From Sphaerosporella brunnea (taxonomy: Eukaryota > Ascomycota > Pezizomycetes > Pezizales > Pyronemataceae), in the NCBI GenBank assembly GCA_008704415.1, contig VXIS01000219.1, positions 18,477 through 82,476 of the forward strand: a DNA stretch of 64,000 nucleotides, in the 5' to 3' direction. Made by a program: the position numbers and the translations under genes. Of the stretch, positions 9,262 through 23,200 are shown piece after piece (the first letter of the stretch is position 1; every line of letters begins with the position of its first letter). The notes under the pieces were generated by a model. That model was not told the DNA's origin. It was given only the letters and a program-made list of their open reading frames with translations, and did not search any database.

Positions 9262-12200
9262 TGTCCGGTAGATATTTGGAATTTTACTCCTGTCTCTAGT
9301 TGACTGCTGCAGCGCGGCAAATCCCGGCGCCTTTTCGAGCAAGTTGAGTAGTTCAAATTCCTCACCATTTATAAGTCCCCATTCGCAGCCTTTGGCCTGA
9401 CTTTCTGGCCCGCTGAGAGTGGGTTCGGGCTGCAGTAAGTAGTCGACCTTTACTATCTACCTACCTAGGTAGGTACCTTGGTAATTGTTCTAGCTGCGCT
9501 GACGATATGACCGCAAGGTCAGACTCCAGGGTCTACTACATGCTAACCGGGACTTTGAGGCGCTCCAGCTCTTTCTCAGACCAAGATGGCGACAAAGGGA
9601 TGGCTGATTGGTTGCCATGGTCGGGGGAAACGTTTAAGGCGGATTGGATGGGAAATGGTGGGAGGTACACGAGCTGTTTGGTAGGTATACAGGACATACA
9701 AAATACCTACCGAACCTAGAGTCACCCCTTTTCTAGGAATGCAGGCGCGGATAATAGCCCTCCAGGGTTCCCAAGGCTAATTCACGCGCTCTCACTCGAC
9801 GTCTAGCCCAAAGCATCTGCACAGAGTTTTGGGCCAGGCTCACTGTCTCTGGTGAATATTTTACCTGCCCTTTGGCTGTATTTTCAGCCTCGTTGACCTG
9901 CAGCCCTTTGTTTATTTATTTATAAATCATCTAGCCTTTCGGCTATGGCCATATAGGAGGAGCAAAACCAACCAAACATAGCACCACAAAAGAACAAAAG
10001 AAATACAAAAGAAGGCCTCGTAGGTAAGCTGTATGTTGTGATAAAAGAATGTGTGATCTCCTCAAGATCACCTCTCAGTAACCTCCTCCATCCCTTAACT
10101 TTCGCGAGTTCCCTCACCCACTGGCATCCACGGAATGGGGCTCGAGGGGAATCATCCTGGCGAAACCAGACTGATTGTCTTATCATGGCAGGGCTAGACG
10201 GGCTCTTCCCCTGGAGTGTAACATTTCCTCCCCGCTTTCCCACGCCTGCTTGATCAGGCTCTCCTAGAATGAGCGTCGGTCAATTCTGATGATGATGCGA
10301 ATCGGTGTGATTTTCGAACTCCCAACGGGGGTGCACCGCTTGCTGTGCTGGCTCACAGCAAGCAGTGCGGGGTTGGGGATGCGCGACATGTCGTTGACCA
10401 AGTGACAGAGGTTGCTAGTCCCCATCGTCTGTGGGGGGGTTGCTGAGGGTTCGATATCGCTTCCATTTTCATCGTCGTCGGTCGGTCTGTCGGCTCTGGC
10501 TCAAGGTACACTTGAAAAAACAAGCGGACACATTCACCACTCTTTCCATCGTGAAAAATGAATTCAAAGTGAGCGGGGCATTTGGTGTGCCAACGCACAG
10601 TCTGGGCATTTACAGATGGTTGTCGGAGGTGTGTTGACCCGCAGCCATGGTTCAACGCTCTGGAGAGATGCAATCAAAATACTCTGTAGATTCTCGAACC
10701 AAAGTCCTTACATTATTGTCTGCATGCAGCCTATACCAGACCCAAGAAGAAGCGTATGGTGGCAAGACGAGTGACATTGAGTGATCGTGCCGAAGGTTCG
10801 GCTGACGGGCGGGTGGATACATCTAGCTATATACTTCTGTGGGAGAAGTAACGCGAGAGGGTATTGTAACATCTAGATTTTAAAGATTTCAGGAAAGTTC
10901 TCCTGGTGAATTCACTAATTGACGTGTACGAGGCTTGCTCACAGAACAGGAATCCAGGCTCTCCTGTGCGCGGGCATATGCGTTCGCCCGGACATGTTGA
11001 CGATCACCATTCCGCCCACGGGCAGCTTCGCCGCCTGGTGCATCGCCCATCTGCCTGGGGCCGAAGGTGGTGTGCAGATATCCGAAAAGCCGCTGACGCG
11101 CGGCTAGACTTTTCGTTCCCTCGTTCCGTCGCACCCTCGTCTCCTAGGGGCTACGCGTTGTGGCCGTGACCGCGGCAAAGGAAGACCATTTTTCCGTAGC
11201 GCCTGGGCGGTACGGTGGTGACGGACAGCCCTCGGGTTCATTCAATTTGCTGCTCAACTCAGCCATACAGTATATTCGAGTGATATTTTATGTTCTCATA
11301 CATAGAATCGCACTCGAGGGGCTCATTCCGGCAAAATTTCAAGTGGCTAGTGGTATCCAGATGATATACTTGATTTCTGAAGTTGTAGAATGTTATGCAA
11401 GATGCTTCTGTACAGATCTATGGATTTATTTTGTCCACTTTATTTGTTGTGGCCGCGATGTCCGGGGTCAACTGGTTGGAGCTGGTTCTGGATGCTTGCA
11501 AATAACGTTGGAACTGTGGTGCATCGCCCTCCTGCAGTGCCCGCATCATAGGTTCAATCCCCCTCACCCAGACTAGGTTTGAACAGATCAGAAGTTACAA
11601 GTACCCATCGATTATCCAGCCTCTAGAAGGGGAGTGCTAGCGGACAGATTTTTGTGGCATTCGAGGGTCAATCGGATTCTCGAGCAACTGGGGAACAGCG
11701 CGTGGCCATATCGCATATAAGGCAAGGCCAGGACACCTACGACATGCCCAGCAAGCCTATTGAGCAATTCAGACCGGCTTAGAATCAAGCCCAACCCGGC
11801 CTGGGAAGCGATGCCGGCGGCAGTTAACTGTAGTTAACCGTAGGCTGTGGCTCAGGATAATTGAACCACGGTGGCAACAACGGGTACCGAGAGAACCCGA
11901 AGTGAAGAACAAGATTCCCTCAACCACGCCTCACGAGAAGCAAGACCCCCGAAACTACCAAAGACCTACACCTACGGTCCTACCGCATCGTTCAATGCCC
12001 GTATACACCGACCGGAACGCCCCAAGGCATAATGATTGTTATCGGAAAGGACGTTGAGGACACATGAAGTTAGGTGGAATCGTTTGAACTGTTTAGATGG
12101 CTCTGGCTCCTGTTACTAGGTCTCCACGCTCGCTACACATCGTGCAATCACCGATGATTACGTGCCCCAAGCAGCCGGTCAACTGTGGGCCCAGCCCATA

Positions 12201-14119
12201 TCATGCACTGCTTCCGGGTGGCATGTTTCGCCTAGGCTCCCGTGCATTGACACTTAACTTTTTGCGGTGGACTGCTGATCATACTTACGGACGGGGGCCA
12301 AAAAAGAGGCCGCTTACATACATCAGTGAAATTCAAGCGAGGCAGGGAGGAATGGGTATAGTGAATGAAAACCGGCGGAGCAGAGAGAAATTATGGTTTG
12401 TACATCAATAGAAATTGTTCTGTTTGCACCCAGGAGCGTGGACCTTGCTTGTGAAGGAGCCCAGCCCGTCTTTTTTAGCAGCCCAAGCAGCCCGACGGGT
12501 TGCCTGGCTACTAGAAACACTGCCCTTGTCCGGTAGTGGTGTGAAGGCAAAGATCTGGTACCGCGAGGTGCAAAGTCGAAAATCAACCTGACGGGAAAGG
12601 GGGGACCGCGACCGTTTCAGACAACGTTTCTGGCTTCTGAACCCTTCTAAATTCCTGCGGGAAGTCTTCCATTACTTTCCCAATCTCAAGCGTGTAGATT
12701 ATCCCGCTTTTGGCAAACAAGTGTTCTCCAGCACAAGCGACATGGCAGGGAGAGGATTGTGTAGGGCCGACATGCCTGCCACCAATTTCGATTACATAGG
12801 CCACTACCTAACTACAACGACATGCTAGGATTGCGCATGCGCTGGAATGGGAAAGAAAGGTGAGTGTGAGCTGCCCGTAGCTATTGGCCCATAGTATCTT
12901 TGAGAACCCATAAAAGCATGGTTATAGACTCCGACAATTATGGGTTATGCATTTAATAACACTGATGCGCAGTAGCTGGAGTTTTGCGATGAGGTCGAAG
13001 GTGATAAGAGTTATTGCGACATGATGTGGTGGCGGTTGCAGTTGGTTGAGGTGAACTGGTAGACCTCAAGCGAGTGACACACTATGCATCACCCCTTCAG
13101 AAATAGGGAAGTCGGCAACGTGATGGACCGTGACAGGGGACTATGTGGGAGACGAAGAGATGGCAGTGGAGACCGTATGGTGAGAGTGAACACGGAAGCA
13201 TATTACTAGCAATGTTTACAGATCTTCTGCGCCTCATGAATTTGGAAAATTAAAATAACGAACCCCGCCGCCGGACGAGATGAAAACCCCGCCCAGCAAA
13301 CAAGAACTAGTGGAGTTGGCGCCTGAGTCTCCGTGAAGAATTACCGACGTCAGGAAGAGCGACGCAAGATGCCACTATTTAAGTGAATAAAGCACAGTTG
13401 ATCAGCTCTTTCCACCCCAAGTCGGTCTCAGTGCTGTTGAAAGGTGACTCGCCGGCCGGTGGGAGTTGGTTTGTACGATTGGAATGTCGGGTTTCCCCCT
13501 TCCTTCAAGTTACTTTACCTCCATTGAGCTCTCCTGTGACCGGACCGTCACGACCGGTTCCGTCACGGACCGTGATTCGACTTCCCTATTCAGAAAAAAA
13601 CCCAGTTCGAGTGAACGGCAAAAGCTCAAAGTGGTGCCTTGAGATAGAACCTATGAATCCTACTTGGTTATATTCCTTTTTTCCCACTGCATTGTGGGGG
13701 CCTTTTTATAACTGCTTCAAGTCACGGGAAATCACGAGTAGAACGAGTGGCGCTACAATACTTCACAGATTTCTTGTCTCCATGTGTTCTTTGTGGCAAT
13801 CGATACATATGTGAACGCAGAACGCTGGGCAAGAACACATTGACCTGGAGACTTAGGCTTCATCTATCCGTCTGCAATTCACTCATCAGTTCGACTCGAC
13901 ATGAAGTTGTAACCACGCAGGCTGGAGGGGTGAGACATTATACTTCGCGGGTAAGCCGCGCTTCCCTGTTGTCGAGTGGCCCGACTCTGCTGGTTGCTGT
14001 CGACTTTGTGGTACTTCGACAGTGTGTGAGCGTCCTTGATTCCAGTCTCATCCTAGCTTCCCCCAGTGAGTTGCTCGGTCACACAGTTTGGTTTTGGCGG
14101 CATCGACAGCAGCCATGCT
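9262..14119. other. Gene-poor stretch
   Basis: No open frame here is long or familiar enough to call. The only recognisable item is the LINE 3' end at about 9915-10250. Short AT-rich runs and scattered ORFs of 60-140 codons on both strands look like chance. Confidence 0.5.
9915..10250 (-). mobile_element. LINE 3' UTR remnant (Tad-like)
   Basis: On the minus strand a T-rich stretch with TTTGTTCTTTTGTGGTG leads to TATGGCCATAGCCGAAAGGC and a terminal TTTATAAATAAATAAACAAAG. A small hairpin around GCC-GAAAG-GC followed by an A-rich repeat tail resembles the ends at 58090-58139 (GGCCGCAAGCGGCC, AAAACAAAACAAA) and 63265-63311. The 5' boundary is not visible and no target duplication was found. Confidence 0.5.
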
Positions 14120-14133
14120 AAAAAGACAAAAAA
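14120..14133 (-). terminator. Pol III terminator of tRNA-Gln
   Basis: Immediately 3' of the tRNA the minus strand has TTTTTT (14133-14128), then GTC, then TTTTT (14124-14120). Such T runs terminate RNA polymerase III. Confidence 0.8.
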
Positions 14134-14144
14134 GCTAAATCCAA

Positions 14145-14216
14145 AGGTCGTACCCGGAATCGAACCGAGATTACCGGAATCAGAATCCGATGTGCTAACC
14201 ATTACACTATACAACC
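14145..14216 (-). tRNA. tRNA-Gln (anticodon CUG)
   Basis: The 72-nt minus-strand sequence folds as a complete intronless tRNA. Acceptor GGTTGTA pairs with TACGACC (one G-T pair), followed by discriminator T. The D-arm is GTGT/GCAC with loop AATGGTTA. The anticodon arm is TCGGA-TTCTGAT-TCCGG with CTG at positions 34-36. The T-arm is CTCGG-TTCGATT-CCGGG. TAGTGTAATGGTTAGCAC is typical of fungal tRNA-Gln. CCA is not encoded, as expected. Confidence 0.93.
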
Positions 14217-17200
14217 GTTGTTGAGTCCGAGAAATTTGTTTAACATACATCTGAACGTTTTATCAGCCAAAAGGACGGCATGCTTCACACTGTATCACTC
14301 GGTAAAAGTTGTAACTTGAGAAAGTGTCTAGGTTCTCTGCTTCCTTATTCGGATCGGTTGTTACTCTATCCTTCCATTCTAACGGATGTGCATGTGGCAG
14401 AGCCATTCACTAAAATGCTTTTCTGTTATACCGAGTGGTCAACCAAGTTAAGCCTAGCTCAGAATAATATCAATTCTCGCAGAAAAGACATGTCGACAGC
14501 GCGGGAAGATTTTCAATCCGAGTCCCTGACCCCAAGTCACGAAACACTTTACGCCACCCTTGAAATCCTCGCATATGAGAGAGAATACGGAGAGCCCAGC
14601 TAAGGCAGTTTCCAGCCTATCATGCAGCAGTGTGAAACTGTCGCAACTACCGCGACCCTCCAGGTCTTTCGGCTTCACTATGGCTTCAATAGGTGCTTGT
14701 CTAGAAATGTAGTCCATTGCCTCATGAAGGATCAGATTAGGAACATGTATAGTACGTTCCTGCGGCGCTGTGGAGCCCTTACCGCCGGTGCGTGGGGTGA
14801 AGTGTCCTTTGATCATGAATGCCTGCGCGTCAGTACGTACCTGTAACAGTGCCGGTCCCGCAGCGAGTACGAGTTGCTATCGATAACGGACCGATGGTAC
14901 CCGAAGCACTTCTGATAGATAGGTTCTGACCCCGCACCCATCTCAGACCTACGTGTCTCTTGGGCGAGGAAGAATGAAGGTGCTCCATTTGAGTGCCGGC
15001 AGTATGTTACTGCTACCCTTGCATGATACGCGGGCTGCAGGCAGGCTCATTTCCGGAGGAAGAGACTGACAGTTCATGCACACACCCCACATTAACCTTG
15101 CATGGCAGAATACCAACGTTATGCGTCAAAATCCGGATATAGTTAAATTCGATGGTGAGATTAAACAAGATCTTCCAACGAAACCAACACTACTTGAAGG
15201 GACGGCCCTTGCCAGCTAGTTCATCCTGGGCGCCCAGTGCCTTGCGGCCGCGGCACATCTCGTGGGGTCATGAGGGACCTATGAGGCGCGGCGGGATATC
15301 TGGCGTGGCCTCTCACAAGCACAGAGTAAGGCCTTGATATCGCCCTGAGTCCTTTCATGACGCGGTGGTGCCGAGCGAATTCTTGGCAGATTGTAGATCT
15401 TCCGAAAAGGTCTCTATTCCAAATCACCAGACAGAGCACGGGAGTTGGACGTCTCATCATGACGGCGAGGATCAGCGTAAAGGTCGGTCTCTCCGCTCTG
15501 TCTCTCACCGCCACTGCCCGGGCCTTCAGCACGTCTTAAACGGACCCAGCAATGATTTATTTCTGCCAGCCGCGTCCGGTGAACCTTTTTTTTTAATCTA
15601 GTTTATTCCGTTCGGATCGAGAGCCAATCCCATGCCAGTAAATTTCCACTGCCAATCGGCGTCTGGGCAGCGACGCAGGGGTTTCCTGTCCGGTTACTCC
15701 ACGATGATTGGTGAGTCCCTTGGGTTTGTTTATAACCGGGAACATCATTGGTGATTTTCCCTACGTGTTGCATGTCGGCGCCGGCAGTCTGAATGGTGTG
15801 GATCCCAGGTAAACAGATAAAATCGGACGACTCAAGATGGATGCGGAGATGGATGCGGGGGGCGATTTATAGGGGTTTTTGTTGCTCCAGAAGAGAAACT
15901 AAAATTTGGAGTTATATATTATCGGACCACTATGATGTCGCTACAACCGCAATCACCGAGCCGATTCTTCACCGCTCACCATGTTTTCCCGCTGACCAGA
16001 CGCGATGAGGCTTGCTGCCAGGAAAATACTAATCGAATCGACTTGGATTGGCATGGCAGGGAGGCCTTGTCCATGGGTGCGGGCTGCAAACGGTGATAGT
16101 TATGAGTGGTTGCGTTTGGGATAATCCTTACTCGGCTAACAAACGAGACAATGCGCGGGGATTGTCGGGACAGCTATATCCTACTTTGCATAGCTGAACC
16201 ACGGCATTGTTGCCAAATCCTCCTGCTCTTGCATTCACTCATGCGAAGTCACCCAGTATCTATATCCGACAAAAGCGACGGCAATCCGGCTCATTCCTCC
16301 AATCTCTCCTCAACTTGCCGAATACCATAAGGCTACAGACTTTCAAACTCTATCGAGCTAATACACGGCAGAAGCATCGTAGGGGGCCGATCCGTCGAGG
16401 ACTTGGCTCATCAGCGGCGAAGAGACGGTCTGGTGAGCTTCCCTGCCATGTCAACGATAGGCATGCATCGAGGGCTAAGATGGCTCTCTCAAGAATTGAG
16501 TCAGTTGAAGTTTGGAACTCCATAGGGGATTTGTGTAGCTCGCGACGCAAAGCGAAACATATGTCACTCTGTCGAGAATCCTCTGTATCATCTGCCTGAG
16601 CATTATTCCCAGCCCTCCCGGAACGCATGTTTGGAACTGGATCGAAGCTCACCACCGAAAAACACAGGCTGACCTCACGAGCTCGGGCGCTCACCGCTAC
16701 AAACTCTATCACCGCCTTAAAATAATCCTGGACCCGGAGACACAAAAGCTACCAAATATCTGACCGAAGATTTTGAAGCCTCACCGCGCATCATCTCGGC
16801 CCGCTGTGCATGGAGCGGCCTGCAATGTCCAGGCATAAATCCTGACAACCGCACCTATGGTCACTACAGAAACTCCTTGTTACTTGGAGATTGTGACCTC
16901 TTGTGGTGACCCCTTGTTTGGCTAGCGGAGGAATTCCTTCAAATTTCCTATAGGTCATGGTCGATGATGGTGTTTTTCTCAAAATCAAATTCCAAGTTCG
17001 GAACCGGATGAATTAGCAGCGTGCCTTTTATAAAATCCAACGTAAGCGTAGTGAAAATGTGATGGATTCACTTACAATGTATTGGTACAAATGTTCAGTT
17101 CTTCCTTAATCTAGGGATTATTTATATGTACTTAGTTAAACCGCAAAACCAAAGTTACAACCTCTGTATTGAATGATTCAGAACATATTACTTACGAGGA

Positions 17201-20200
17201 GCAATCACCGCCACAACGCTTTGCCACAGCACCGCCACCAGGGAAGTCAGCTGGGCTTGTGGAGTTAAGATGGTTTTATTAATACCGTTATTGCCGGCTA
17301 TTGATAAATTTTGCAGACGTTGACTTTATTTCTGTGTATATGTGTTTGTTGGTATGTATCTATTTTATTTTATTTTCTTTGGATTTTCGTTAATCTGCTT
17401 AATTTCAGCCACGAACGCTTTTTCCTATATCCCTAGAGCTTAAAACTTTCATCTTCCAAGAGTTCGTACTCTAGTTCGACAACCAGAAGGGAATCGCCCG
17501 TATAGCGGGACAGAGCGAATCCGCGCGATCGAGTGACAGGATATGCAGATAACCCTGACTCACATGAGGAGGCGTATTGTCCGTCCATAGCTGCTAAAAA
17601 TGCACTGTCGCATAACCCACAGGTGGTGGTCCATGGGTGATACACTCAAGATCATGTATCCTGACTTACGATCCATCTGTGAAAAAAGGTGGTGGCTCAG
17701 GGGCTGCTCGAGCGGCGTGGTTTAACAACTTTAAAGCGAGTGACCCAAAGGTTCAAGATACTACAATAATGCCGCCGTTCGATTGCTTGTCCGATCGAGG
17801 CACTCGTCAATCTTCCCATATAGCTAGATACTGTAGTTTAACACAGCTGGGAATATATCGCCTTGATTACCCATCCACACTCGTATCCAGAGCCCTTACA
17901 GACAGTTCATCAATAAAGAGCCCAAAAGGCGGGGTTGGTCTGACAGGTCAAGTGACCCATCGTGACAGGGAAAACCCGTCCAAAGCTCGAAGGCTGTGCC
18001 ACAAGAAATGCTGAGTGCAGCGTTAAAAACCTTTCTTCCGGCGGCTATGTAGGTGATCACCCCGTGTTCCATCAAAGCTTGGGCCCTTGAAGGGACTATG
18101 AGCCGTCGCATTTGGGGGCCACCACCAACACATGGGATCGATGCCCAGGTAGGCATCCGCTCATGTCTGAGGTTAGTTATTACCTAAACGCCGAGAATTG
18201 AAGGGACTCACAGAGTTGACCTATTACAGAGTCCGTGAGTGCCGGGTCGCGGAGGGGTGGGGGTTTTATTTTTCTGCCTTTTTGCGTTTTCGGCAGTGAG
18301 ACTTGCGACGGCCTCGGGTCCGGAGAGACATGTCAGAAACAACGATGTGCACTACCTCGAGCTCAGTCCGGGTTGGGAAATCGGATGAGACACCAACAGG
18401 TGAACATAGCGAAACTACAGGAACTGCAGGACAGAGTCTATAAGTGACAACAGTTGGAGATTCTAAGAGGAATGCAGCCTTAAAGCGAGCTGACTAATCC
18501 TGGCCATGGCCAATTGGAGCGCTTCATGTGTTCTCACTCGGAGAACTTGCCTGTTCCGAACTTAACTATCCCCCACATGAGCCAGTTTTCGGATTGTATA
18601 GCCTTTCCAGCTCTCAAAAAGAAGTTACTTTCTTTTTCTTATACATCTATTGCTTTAACTAGGAAAAAAATGTGATAAATGAAATTTCAAGCATTTATTT
18701 GGCGGAAAGCTTTTTCTTCCAATGATTTGTTTCCATCTTTCATCTCCACTTTTAGTCGTCGCAGTTCTGTCCCCCGCATATCCGGAAACCATGCAATATT
18801 AGCTCCTCACAAAGGTTCAATTACTTGAATCATGTTCATGTTCGTGTTCCCTTTGGACGAACCCATGGTTTCTTCACCACTGGCCAGCATGCTGAATGTA
18901 TGAGGCCTTTGTGATTACTTACATGGAAGGGGCCAGGAATCGTAAGCGATTTGCTCCGCCCACCGGAGTTCCAGAGTACATCGCTTATTCACCAAAGGGC
19001 TCGAGCTCGGGTCTTTCATTATGAAAAGAAGTATCTCATGGCGAAAACCGCTGTCTCAGGCTGTTTCTGGGCCGGTGCCTCTGATTTCGTCCAGCCCCCT
19101 GGACTTTGAGAGCGAATACAAGTCCAGTTTCCGCTGGCGGCTTGCCTTCAAGTCTAAGAGGTATGCTGTAGGCGAATCCAAAGCGAGTAAACCAAAAATT
19201 GCCACTAGATTTTGCTGTTTAACGCCATTTTACCGCCGCCCTCGCGCTGCTGAACCAACCCCCAACCTCAACAAACATTCAGCCCGTGTGTAAGAATCAC
19301 CGGTCAAATCATGGCTGCAGATTTCTTTTCTTTTCGCGGATTGGCCATGAATATGCTGCACATGACCCTGCATACAGCAGCCGGGGGGGGGGGGGGTTTC
19401 CGCGGTCTATCAAACTTTGATGCATCGCCGTTGCTGTGCATGCTGCTCCACAGACCGAGACTCTGGAAAATCCCGTTCATGATCTACCAGAGGTCCCTGG
19501 CTATCAGCATGACCACAGCCAATGAGTACATTCAGGCCGCACATGGGGATCACCTTGCTGCAGTGGGGAAGTTCAGACATCAGCGACTCACCAAAACGTC
19601 TGGCGCTCACTTTAGACCCCTTTTGATGCCCGTGTCAGCTGAAGTTTGTCAAGAGGCAGTGAGTAGGGTTGCACACCTGTCCTTCTTTTTGGGTGCGGTG
19701 ACCTAAATCCGTACCCTCGTATATACCTGAAAACAGAGCGCAGCACCTGTATCCATCGCCTCCCACCTAGTTTGCGAGAGCAAATACCCTGAATAAGCCC
19801 CGGTGCCGTACCCCTGCGTGGGATCAGCAATTTTGCTCAAGCTAGAGTCATCACCGCTCGCTCGCGTGGAGGTTTATCAACCCCACTCCACATGATCCCG
19901 GAAGATCATGACAAGTTCTCAGCCAATCGATAACTGCACCAATCCGCAACGACCATTGATCCCAGTTGCTTAGTGCACCAAGGCATGCCGAAATCGAAAT
20001 AGACACAGATAATAGTCTACTGATATCATGGGAGGTATCGACATACGCGTATCAGATTCTCCGCGTCAGTCCCTGGAAGATCCTCGCCTCCTGACAAAAT
20101 CATACGCGTCCTCCGAATCATCAATCTCGCCAGTCAGACACGGTGAGCATTGCCCATGAGACTCAGCGTCGGCCGTAAAACTTACTTTGGGCAATTTCCG

Positions 20201-23200
20201 TCACCGGTGCACCTCTATCCGAAGCTCGAGCTCTTCCGGCCAGGATATCGGCGTTTCGCTGCATCCAATGTGTTGAGGTCCCACTATTAGCACCAAAAGA
20301 CTTCTCCGGTGAGCCAGGTTTTGCTGCGCGATAATAATCCCTTCCGGCGTTACCAAGTGCAAGGAAGGCAGGCCATCTTGAGAGCAACTACCCATCATCT
20401 GCAAGTTCTCAACGTTCATCATCACTCACTCGGGCCATAGGATCCCGGCATATACGCTTGGCCAATCAACGCCTGGCTTTGGGTTGGTCATCGACACATC
20501 CTCGCGAGAGCCGTCAGGTAGCACACTCACCGCATAAATAGATATAGTTCGTGAAGACGAATGTGGAATATCGCGCATTGCATAAATGGATTCGTCGGTG
20601 GATCGGTACATGTCGATATCCGGTGTAATGAGTCTCCTGGTGTTGTGTCCAATACATGCACGTCAGTAGGTACAACAATGCACGCCGTCCAGGGCACTAG
20701 CGAACCTCTACCTATCACTAGTTGGATGTTGTGCAGCAATTGGGCTGTCAAACTATAACGGTGGCGCATGATCCACAGTTCCCGTATAGAGTCCCCGGCG
20801 GCGATCCACGGGAGAGAAGAAAAAGCATCAGCAACTCCAATCACCTGTGCACCCACACCGGCAAACATCGGACGAAGCTTATTGCTATCAGCACATCCCC
20901 CTCGCGGGGAGGTTCATCCAGTCGGAGAGAAGCCGTTTGGCTGGGAGAAAATAGCAGCAGCGCCTAGAATCGGTGACCCACGTATCCCCTATTCCTTTCC
21001 CCGCATTTCAAGCGTTACCGAGCCGATCCCGATGCTCGTCATTGAGTGGCCGGTCCGGAGCAAAGTAGTAAAATTGCGTCCTTGACTACCGGTGATCCCA
21101 GCAGCGAATGAGAACCGGTGATTGCTCGTCTTTCTCAGAACACGTGCTCGCACCCCTGCATGCAGCAGCGTGTATCGTACGTATAAAGAATACATAGAAT
21201 GCAATCCTTCCAGCCATTCAGCGCCTGCGCCCTGGATGTTACACCACGTCCAAAGTTTGCCCGCCGCGTGCGAAAATCTGGAGTGCTGACAGGGTGACTG
21301 TCGATGTTCCCCCACATATTCGCGGCCAGGTCCGCCTTCTGCCCTTTTTGCTTCTTTCCCAAGTTAGGGTATCTAGGCTGGCAAGTTATTTTCCCGTCAT
21401 TCATATCGGTATCTATCAACTTCGTTTATCTGGCATCCTATCTCTACCAACCACCGGAAAATAATAAGCAAAATGCCGTGCGCGGAAAAGCCCGGACAGG
21501 ATGCGGCACTTCCATAGGTCTCCGTAAAGGTCACCGCTTACAGGACTTCGCCTCCGAGGAAACAAGTCAGGAGGAGATGTAGGAGATGCTCGGCGAAGAG
21601 CAATGCAGAAAGGGGAAGAGCCCCTGAGTGACATCCTTTAGCTGTGGTCCGTGACAGTGATTGTACTTATCAAATCACTCTCACCACTATTTCGTGGCGA
21701 TGTGACACAATTCCTTGGCCATCGTCCCACGCTGTCGGCAAAGCCCCAATCGACGCTGATGCAAGATTATTCTCGCCCAAGCGATGGCCTGCCGTAAATA
21801 GCGCCCCCCACTGCCGCACACACGCCTTATTTTCCACATGCAGGAGTTTGAGAAAATGGCTAAAATCGCGAAAATCCCACTCACCTTCCCAGAGAGTGGA
21901 GGGTTAGGGTTACATACCTGCGTCTTCCCAATTAAGCAACCGACAATGTTTCATGATCCAAGACTGATACAGAGTACAAATGTACAAATATCGATCGGAT
22001 GGCCGATGTCAAGCACAGCAATATATCTGTATGTAAGGTGCAAATCTGCCGACAATGAGCCGAGCGGGAAACACGATTACAGCCCGCAGCCCGCTTGACC
22101 CGAGAATTTGAATCTCCGCCTTGGATGAGCCTCCGGGCGTGTACCGAACCGAGCGAGACGTTTCGCATGAAGGCCAAGGCGGGATGGATACTTCACTGTC
22201 GATAACCCAAGAACTAGGCAACCAAAAAGTGGACGGGCCGCCGGTTCTCCATGCAAAGCTGTTGTCGCCACGCTATAATGCGGAAGCACAAAACGAAAGA
22301 TGTCAATAGTGACGAAATCATACAAATTTACAAAAACCAAACTGCCGGGTCTATCATCGATGTTATCGCACCTTCGGTTGGTTGAAAACATGTCGTAATC
22401 ATCACACCCGGAGAGCCGCCTTCCCTTTCATTCGATGCTTCTTTCATGGCCGCCCCTCCATCTCGTCTCATCTGAGGCTTCCTTGTGATACATATGTATC
22501 TTATAAGGGATCGATCTCTCCCGATTACTCACATCTTGCGTGCAATGATAGTCATGTTGGCAAATGATAAACATTTGCAGAATGCGGAGGCTGGGATGTG
22601 CCCAGAACGTGGTCAACGACGACGAGCAGTGGCGATTTCGAGACAAAAGTGCTAATTCATAATAATCAGCCTTATTCAATAACGGCTTCTGTAATATTAA
22701 AAGACCGATCTCACCAGGCTGACGTCTGGCTTCATTTCCTAGTATAGTACCAAGTACTATATATGTGCATGCTACTGAATTGTATGAAACACCCACGATT
22801 TTGCCACGGAAGCAGGTACATGTTTGCCCGAAAAAAAAAACCCGCACCTATGGCAGCACCGGCTGGCGGCTCACACCCGCGCCGCAGTTTGCTCTAGCTC
22901 TCCCGCTTTGCATGGTGCATATCCCGTTCTATCAGCGCAGATATCGATCTACTGCTCCCTAGGAATGTCCTTAGTCATGAAGAACTGTATAGATACGCGT
23001 ATATAATGGCTGCGGTACTGGCTCCCGGCACTTTCCGCGCCCGCAGAACTCTCCGCAAAAGGCATATGAAGGCGATGGTGTAGTAAATGTTCGGCGGGTT
23101 TGAAATGGTCCCAACTGTTCCGATTCGAGCCAAAGTCCGCATAAATAGCAGCAGCCTAATTTATGACGGCTTACCGCCGCAAGATTTAGAGTTCGTGTCC

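Noticed and set aside
20527..21315. Minus-strand ORFs as remains of a biosynthetic gene
   Set aside because: Short and in different frames, with stops between them and no motif; nothing specific enough to name a family.
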